Assembly: GCA_024640385.1 (NCBI GenBank)
Contig: JAHEFC010000013.1
Location: 2,093 to 20,543, forward strand
Source of the DNA: Sphingobacteriales bacterium
GTDB lineage: Bacteria > Bacteroidota > Bacteroidia > Chitinophagales > Chitinophagaceae
Reading direction: 5' to 3'
Length of the DNA stretch: 18,451 nt
Part shown: positions 13,625 to 18,451 of the stretch, one piece after another
Numbering within the stretch: the stretch's first letter is position 1
Layout: every line of letters starts with the position of its first letter
Made by a program: the position numbers and the translations under genes
Notes under the pieces: generated by a model
Told to the model about the DNA's origin: nothing
What the model saw: the letters and a program-made list of their open reading frames with translations, nothing else
Databases searched by the model: none

Positions 13625-13653
13625 CAAATTTTAATATATGACAGTTAATCAAA
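13625..13653 (-). promoter_or_regulatory. Weak candidate promoter for the nuo operon
   Basis: On the minus strand TTTG (13650-13653) is followed after 16 bp by TAAAATTTG (13625-13633). This resembles the TTTG / TAnnTTTG pattern, but the -7 box has one extra base and the spacing is short. It lies about 45 bp upstream of the nuoA ATG in an A/T-rich gap, the only place in the nuo region that looks like a leader. Treat it as a guess. Confidence 0.3.
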
Positions 13654-13683
13654 CATGAGGTAAATCGAAGTTGGACTGATATA

Positions 13684-13704
13684 TGTCAGTATGTATAACT
13701 GACA
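13684..13704. repeat. Inverted repeat over the stop codon of the TolB-like gene
   Basis: TGTCAGT (13684-13690) and ACTGACA (13698-13704) are perfect 7-base inverted repeats separated by 7 bases, covering the stop codon. An adjacent ACTGA (13675-13679) could alternatively pair with the same TCAGT. There is no U-run, so termination is uncertain; a protein-binding dyad upstream of nuoA is equally possible. Confidence 0.45.
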
Positions 13705-15176
13705 AATGATATTTTTCTGCTGTCTGGTGACCAGGAAGGGACATTTATAGTACCCTGACCTCCGTACAGCCAGGCTATGACTTTAGGAGCTCCCCCACTG
13801 GCGGGCATCAGCCTGAGCATGACCCTTTTGTCTGCGGGGTGACCATCCGGATCTATCTGGTTGTCGAAAGAAATCAGAGCGATCCATTTACCGTCAGGGG
13901 AGATATGCGGAAACCAGTTATTGTACTCATCAAAGCTGATCTGCTCCTTTTGCGAGCCATCTGGTTTCATTTTCCATATCTGCATGGTACCGCTGACATT
14001 CCAGTTGAAATAGATCCATTTGCCATCGGGCGAATATTCTGCACCATCCACATGCCCGTTTTCATTTTTAGTGAGATCTTCTTCCGAACCATCTTTCAGA
14101 TTCACCCTGTACACGTTATAGACCGGCTTGCCCCGCTGGGCGATCACCAACACCGATTTCCCGTCTGGTGCCCATCCATGCCAGTAGGTTGGTGTATTAT
14201 CATTGATCATCCTGGGCTCACCGCCTCCAATAGGCAAAATATACAATGTTGAACCTCCGCCTGGTTTACCGGACCTATGGCTGGAGATCGCGATCTGTTT
14301 TCCATCGAAAGATATGCCGTGATCATTATTATTCCGGTCTGCACTGCCTGTATTGAGCTTCTGAGGCAGTCCACCGGTTTCCGGAATCGTGTACAGGAAC
14401 CCGCCTTCATTGAATAGCAGCGACTTCCCGTCAGGCAGAAAATTGGGCGCTTCAAACCTGGACTGCGACTGGTATACCAGGGTACGCACGCCGGACTGAA
14501 TATCAAGATATTCCAACCTGGACCTCACTGGCAGCCCGGGTTCCTGGGCCCTGTCCAGCCTGAGGTTCCATATCCTGGCCAGCACCGTTTTCCCCGGATC
14601 ATGGGAACATGTGAATATGCCAGCCATCAATGAATCCGGCATGTCCGCAATCTCCTTTCGACCCACTTCCTGAAGTGGCTCTCCGAACGGGGCAACCCTC
14701 ATAATAAAGGTGCGGCCTCTCCTCTCCAGCTGGATCAGGCCGGCTTTTTTTTTCGGAAACCTGATCTCATCCTGCGGGTCCCGCATATAAGCTCCCCTGA
14801 GGCCACGCCACTGCAGGGCGATCAGTCCATCTCCATGCAGTACGGCACTGATATGGGCAGATTGCGAATCCTTACCGGCCCTGACCATCCAGCCCGTCTT
14901 ACGGTGAGGGTCACCCGAAGAATCCAGCAGGAAACTGGCTGTGTATATGAAATCGCCTTTTACATTATTATAGGCATATTGAAATTCATCCCGGTTGAAC
15001 CAGATATTATATCCGGCAGCCTCCATGGTATACACCTGGGTTGCCGGATCATAGTTTGTATGCCCTTTAATTGCCGGGGAACCTATATCGGTTGAATATG
15101 CAAAATCTCCTTTGGTCTGCGAAATGGCTGTACTGATCAATATGAACAACAAAGGAATGAATGCTGACTTTTTCAT
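13686..15176 (-). CDS. Secreted TolB-like beta-propeller protein
   Basis: This is a probable periplasmic or exported protein of 496 aa when started at the ATG at 15174-15176, which puts the signal peptide (MKKSAFIPLLFILISTAISQ) at the N-terminus. A longer start at 15194 adds six residues before it. Residues of about 25-205 look like a beta-sandwich (DFAYSTDIGSPAIKGH, GWMVRAGKDSQSAHISAVLHGDGL, ARIWNLRLD), similar in style to DUF1349/concanavalin-like domains. Residues of about 215-496 hold PD40-type propeller blades: FLPDGKSLLFNEGG, SFDGKQIAISSHRSGKPGGG, APDGKSVLVIAQRG, YSPDGKWIYFNW, ISPDGKWIALISFD and WSPDSRKISFV. The fold is clear; the function is not. Such proteins are often annotated as TolB, but it lacks a TolB N-terminal domain and tol-pal neighbours, so I would not assign that role. 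It is divergent from the channel gene. Confidence 0.85.
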   Translation of the reverse strand: MKKSAFIPLLFILISTAISQTKGDFAYSTDIGSPAIKGHTNYDPATQVYTMEAAGYNIWFNRDEFQYAYNNVKGDFIYTASFLLDSSGDPHRKTGWMVRAGKDSQSAHISAVLHGDGLIALQWRGLRGAYMRDPQDEIRFPKKKAGLIQLERRGRTFIMRVAPFGEPLQEVGRKEIADMPDSLMAGIFTCSHDPGKTVLARIWNLRLDRAQEPGLPVRSRLEYLDIQSGVRTLVYQSQSRFEAPNFLPDGKSLLFNEGGFLYTIPETGGLPQKLNTGSADRNNNDHGISFDGKQIAISSHRSGKPGGGSTLYILPIGGGEPRMINDNTPTYWHGWAPDGKSVLVIAQRGKPVYNVYRVNLKDGSEEDLTKNENGHVDGAEYSPDGKWIYFNWNVSGTMQIWKMKPDGSQKEQISFDEYNNWFPHISPDGKWIALISFDNQIDPDGHPADKRVMLRLMPASGGAPKVIAWLYGGQGTINVPSWSPDSRKISFVSYTY

Positions 15177-15244
15177 GACACTGAATTTATACATTTTATG
15201 TGCTTGAAAACAGTTTTTGTATATTCATCTCACCAAAACCTGAC
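15177..15244. promoter_or_regulatory. Divergent intergenic region between the beta-propeller and channel genes
   Basis: Sixty-eight A/T-rich bases separate two opposite start codons and must hold both promoters, unless these extend into the genes. I see TATATTCA on the plus strand near 15220-15227 and several A/T runs, but no pair of boxes at acceptable spacing on either strand. No dyad stands out. Confidence 0.4.
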
Positions 15245-16111
15245 ATGTTCCGGACAATTCAAAGAAAGACTCACATTCTTCTGCACCCTGAGATCGGTAA
15301 TTCAAAATGGGATAAAATTGTAAACGGTGTGATCATTACCCTGATCATCCTGAACGTGATCGCCGTGATGCTTGAAACCGTACCGGAGATACATGAACCT
15401 TATGAACACCTGTTTCTCTATTTCGACCGATTTTCAGTGGCCATTTTCACTATTGAATATGTGTTAAGGCTCTGGAGCTGCACTGTTGAACTGAAGTATA
15501 AGCACCCCGTGAAAGGACGCCTCAAATACATGTTCAGCCTGGGCGCGCTGATAGACCTCCTCGCTATTTTACCTTCCTACATTCATGTGATCGTTGGACT
15601 GGATCTGAGGATACTCCGGATACTTCGGCTGGCCAGGTTTCTCAGGCTGTTCAAGCTCACGGCATATATGAAAGCCACCAGGATGGTTGTGGATGTATTC
15701 AGGTTAAGGATGAATGAACTGATATTAAGTATGATACTGGCTGTTTTCCTGATCATCATCTCTTCCAGCCTCATGTATTTCGCAGAACACCGGGAACAGC
15801 CGGAAGCATTTAAAAGTATTCCACATGCCATCTACTGGTCGGTGATCACCCTAACAACAACCGGGTATGGTGACGTAGTGCCCAAAACCGGGGTCGGGAA
15901 ATTTTTGACCGGCGTTCTGATCCTTATTGGCGTAGGCATATTTGCGTTACCAGCCGGTATCATCACGGCCGGTTTTCTCGAAGAATCGCGCAAATCCAAG
16001 AGCGGCCGGATCCGGTGTCCACACTGCGGAGAAATATTGCCAGAACATTTTCATGCCGATACCGCACCGCCTGAACATCATACCCATCATTCTGATGGAA
16101 ATAAATCCTGA
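15245..16111 (+). CDS. Voltage-gated type potassium channel with CxxC/His C-terminal tail
   Basis: This is an inner-membrane ion channel of the Kv type, 288 aa from the ATG at 15245. A GTG at 15200 would add 15 non-conserved residues. Helices S1-S3 lie at about residues 25-115. S4 is textbook, with Arg122, 125, 128, 131, 134 and Lys137 at every third position (LRILRILRLARFLRLFKL). S5 is at about 158-180. The pore has the potassium selectivity filter TTTGYGD (204-210), and S6 follows (KFLTGVLILIGVGIFALPAGIITAGF). The cytoplasmic tail has RCPHCGEILPEHFH (Cys248, Cys251, His258, His260) and then a run of histidines (PPEHHTHHSD), a possible metal-binding site. It is convergent with the TonB receptor gene, with only 4 bp between stops. 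Role in potassium or membrane-potential control is by family; gating is untested. Confidence 0.93.
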   Translation: MFRTIQRKTHILLHPEIGNSKWDKIVNGVIITLIILNVIAVMLETVPEIHEPYEHLFLYFDRFSVAIFTIEYVLRLWSCTVELKYKHPVKGRLKYMFSLGALIDLLAILPSYIHVIVGLDLRILRILRLARFLRLFKLTAYMKATRMVVDVFRLRMNELILSMILAVFLIIISSSLMYFAEHREQPEAFKSIPHAIYWSVITLTTTGYGDVVPKTGVGKFLTGVLILIGVGIFALPAGIITAGFLEESRKSKSGRIRCPHCGEILPEHFHADTAPPEHHTHHSDGNKS

Positions 16112-16115
16112 TCAG

Positions 16116-18451
16116 CTAGAAATTGAAGGATAGTCTCACAAACAGCCTTCGCCCGTTACCGCCCATCTGAACAGCATCCCAGGGACCGCCCGTTTCATTG
16201 TTATAAGCCCATCCTTTTGCGCCTGGCACGGCTCCTAGGTCAGGATGTACATTGAAAATATTGTCTGATCCCACATGCAGGCTGAGCTTCTCAGAAAATT
16301 TATAGCCGAAATAAATATCAACCGGCATTTTACCACTGTAGATATATTCATCCTTCACATAGCCACTGTTATCGTCCAGCGGAACTTTCGGATCTATGCC
16401 CAGTCCGTCTTCTCCATATCCCAACAGGGTCACTTTCCCGAAATAGGTTGCCCTCACTCCAAACACCATTTTATTCACTCCGTATTCAAGATTGAACGCA
16501 AACTTCATATCAGGTGCTGAGGCGAGTACAAAGGCACGCTCTCGGTCGCTGAAAAATGAAGATTTAAGAAAATCAGACCCTGCCAGTTCGGCCGGTACAT
16601 TCACATTCTGGATATCCATGTTTTGAACATTGGCAGTGAATATACCCCTGAGGCTTTTAGATCCCCAACGCTTATTGTAGTCCATCACCAGGTCAAGGCC
16701 CATATTCCTGGTATCCACCGCATTGGCGAAGAATTGAGCGAGCGCAATATTATTTGCTTTCAGTTCATCGGCCAGATCCTGGTTCAGATCCGGATCTTCT
16801 GCATCAAACTGGCCGGTTAGTACAACCCTGTCCTTTACAGTCACCATATAACCATCCAGCGTAATGCTGAATTCGGGACTCGCTTTATAAGTGAATCCCA
16901 CACTAAGGTTGGTGCTCTTCTCCTGTTTGAGTTCAGGAATACCTGCCTTCCTTGTAATGTCAAGATAATTGGGTACGATGCGTACCTCAGCAATATTTCC
17001 TCCCTGTACTGTTGTGAATGTTGAACTGAAATTGATCTGGGGCAGGGACGGCGCCCTGAAGCCCGTACTGAAAGAACCCCGGAGATTGAAATTCGGTGCT
17101 AACTTAAGCCTGGTGGCAAGTTTGAAGTTGGCAGTGAACCCAAAATCACTGTAATTTTCAGCCCTGATCGCGCCGTTGATCAGGAAAGCCTTGGTCACAT
17201 CCATTTCAGCATCAACATAGGCACCCAGCACGGAACGGTTTGCATTGATCTCATCATTGGGCTGGTAACCGGGAAAACCCTGAGAACCTGTAGCCTTTTC
17301 ACCGTTCGGGTCATAATTCTTGTATGAGCCTTCTTCGCCCGCATATAATTTATACCGCTCATACCTGTACTCTGCACCAAAGGCAAAATTGAATCCCTGG
17401 GCTATAGTGTAAATGGGTTTGGCCGCGTTGAAGTTGACTGTGTTCTGCGTGAAATTGAATCCGCCATCATCGAATGAATTAGGTACGCTCCCCAACGATG
17501 CATTGAAGGTCTGGTTTCCAAAAAAATGAAAATTATTATACCCCAGGGTGTTGCTGATATCCCAGGCCCAGTTAGTTTCAGTCTTACCCTTAAATCCAGC
17601 CGCCAGGGAACCATCAAGAATATGCGTCTTTATCCTGGGATTATAAAATGTGTCTGCATCTGCAGAGACCTTCATGATTGACGGAACATAGATCAAAGCA
17701 TCAGTTGAGGTAGTGGGAAACCTGTCCGGGCGGGCCGACCAGTTACGGGTAAATGCATAGGCATCTGAAGCCTTGTAGTTCAATCCCCCGAACGCATAAA
17801 AACTGGTTTTTGATGAACTGGGGATTTCCAGGTTGATGAATCCTCCTCCGCCTGTCATTGAACCATCTCCGTGGGCCCTCCTGTAAATATTGGTAGGAAG
17901 ATAGTCTTCCTTGGTATCATTGGTTTCGAGGGTTTGCCGGAAAGTTTTACCCTGCGTTAAAAAATTGCCCGTGATATTCAGAAATCCACCCTTACCCACT
18001 TTGAATCCTGTATTCCCATTGAAGGTGAAGGCCTGGCCATCGATCTTATCTCCATACACATACTGTCCGAGCTCGGGCTTGGTTGCAGGATTATACTTAT
18101 CATCGATATAACTGCTCCAGCCAAAATTACCCGTGAAATGACCAGTTGATTTTTTTGTTATGATATTGATCACCCCGGCTATCGCATCTGAACCATATTG
18201 TGCAGAAGCCCCGTCGCGCAATACTTCCACCCGATCAATGGCTCCTACCGGGATGGCAGAAAGATCGGTGCCTGAGTTACCACGTCCCCTGGTTCCGAAT
18301 ACGGCAACAAATGCGGTCTGGTGCCTGCGCTTGCCGTTCACCAGTACCAACGTCTGATCCGGGCCCAGGCCTCTCAATGTAGCCAGGTCAATATGGTCGG
18401 CACCGTCAGAACCACTTTGTTTATTGTAATTGAAAGATGGCACTGCAAAAT
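16116..18451 (-). CDS. TonB-dependent outer-membrane receptor (5' end cut by the window edge)
   Basis: This is a ligand-gated outer-membrane transporter energised by TonB. The window holds 777 complete codons; the frame is open to base 18451, so the N-terminus (signal peptide, perhaps a carboxypeptidase-like domain, start of the plug) is missing. The GTG at 18443 that could be read as a start is internal. The visible plug domain has HIDLATLRGLGPDQTLVLVNGKRRH, then AIDRVEVLRDGASAQYGSDAIAGVINIITKK. The beta-barrel follows, with alternating aromatic strands and late motifs such as SFSTGFRAPSLPQ, NLRGSFSTGFR and LSLHVGSDNIFNVHPD. It ends in RLFVRLSFNF with a terminal Phe, as expected for outer-membrane insertion. 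It is not of the SusC type as far as visible, and no SusD partner is present. The substrate (siderophore, vitamin or carbohydrate) cannot be inferred. Confidence 0.94.
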   Translation of the reverse strand, partial: FAVPSFNYNKQSGSDGADHIDLATLRGLGPDQTLVLVNGKRRHQTAFVAVFGTRGRGNSGTDLSAIPVGAIDRVEVLRDGASAQYGSDAIAGVINIITKKSTGHFTGNFGWSSYIDDKYNPATKPELGQYVYGDKIDGQAFTFNGNTGFKVGKGGFLNITGNFLTQGKTFRQTLETNDTKEDYLPTNIYRRAHGDGSMTGGGGFINLEIPSSSKTSFYAFGGLNYKASDAYAFTRNWSARPDRFPTTSTDALIYVPSIMKVSADADTFYNPRIKTHILDGSLAAGFKGKTETNWAWDISNTLGYNNFHFFGNQTFNASLGSVPNSFDDGGFNFTQNTVNFNAAKPIYTIAQGFNFAFGAEYRYERYKLYAGEEGSYKNYDPNGEKATGSQGFPGYQPNDEINANRSVLGAYVDAEMDVTKAFLINGAIRAENYSDFGFTANFKLATRLKLAPNFNLRGSFSTGFRAPSLPQINFSSTFTTVQGGNIAEVRIVPNYLDITRKAGIPELKQEKSTNLSVGFTYKASPEFSITLDGYMVTVKDRVVLTGQFDAEDPDLNQDLADELKANNIALAQFFANAVDTRNMGLDLVMDYNKRWGSKSLRGIFTANVQNMDIQNVNVPAELAGSDFLKSSFFSDRERAFVLASAPDMKFAFNLEYGVNKMVFGVRATYFGKVTLLGYGEDGLGIDPKVPLDDNSGYVKDEYIYSGKMPVDIYFGYKFSEKLSLHVGSDNIFNVHPDLGAVPGAKGWAYNNETGGPWDAVQMGGNGRRLFVRLSFNF

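Noticed and set aside
13686..15176. Assignment as the Tol-Pal protein TolB
   Set aside because: Only the propeller blades agree. The N-terminal domain is a different beta-sandwich and no tolA, tolQ, tolR or pal gene is adjacent.
18441..18443. GTG as the real start of the TonB-dependent receptor
   Set aside because: The frame continues open to the window edge and the protein would begin in the middle of the plug domain without a signal peptide.

Overview
The window looks like chromosomal DNA of a Bacteroidota bacterium, probably an aerobic or microaerobic member of the Chitinophagaceae or a close relative. The reasons are a Bacteroidota-type promoter (TTTG, then TAnnTTTG) in front of the TetR gene, weak Shine-Dalgarno signals, a TonB-dependent receptor of the type common in this phylum, and the overall protein style. 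The genus is an inference; there is no rRNA or other taxonomic marker here.

Left part (1-2957, minus strand): an export operon reading TetR regulator, TolC-like outer-membrane factor, HlyD-like lipoprotein adaptor. The genes overlap or nearly touch (ATGA overlap, then 1 bp). The inner-membrane pump, expected to be an ABC-2 type ATPase and permeases, would lie beyond base 1. A good promoter and a double-palindrome operator sit on the TetR start, and correct that start.

Centre (3057-13580, minus strand): a respiratory complex I operon, nuoA-B-C-D-H-I-J-K-L-M-N, followed by a small unknown gene 13 bp after nuoN. The NADH-dehydrogenase module (nuoE, nuoF, nuoG) is absent from between nuoD and nuoH. 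In its usual place is a 93-bp spacer made of 8-mers in inverted orientation. The encoded complex has the hydrophilic connecting subunits (B, C, D, I) and the full membrane arm (A, H, J, K, L, M, N). NuoM lacks the usual TM7 lysine.

Right part (13686-18451): a secreted TolB-like beta-propeller protein (minus), divergent from a voltage-gated type potassium channel (plus) with a C-terminal CxxC/His-rich tail. The channel converges, with 4 bp between, on a TonB-dependent receptor (minus) that is cut by the right edge.

The most unusual structure is not a gene. Five spacers in this window carry arrays of different 7-, 8- or 9-base tandem repeats that begin at, or within a few bases of, the stop codon of the upstream gene: after the HlyD gene, nuoB, nuoH, nuoI and nuoK. 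A sixth, between nuoD and nuoH, is built of 8-mers facing each other. A seventh array lies inside the unknown gene after nuoN, where every fifth unit is 8 instead of 7 bases, so that each 36-bp block keeps the reading frame. The unit sequences differ from place to place, but unit length and placement are shared, which suggests one common generating process.
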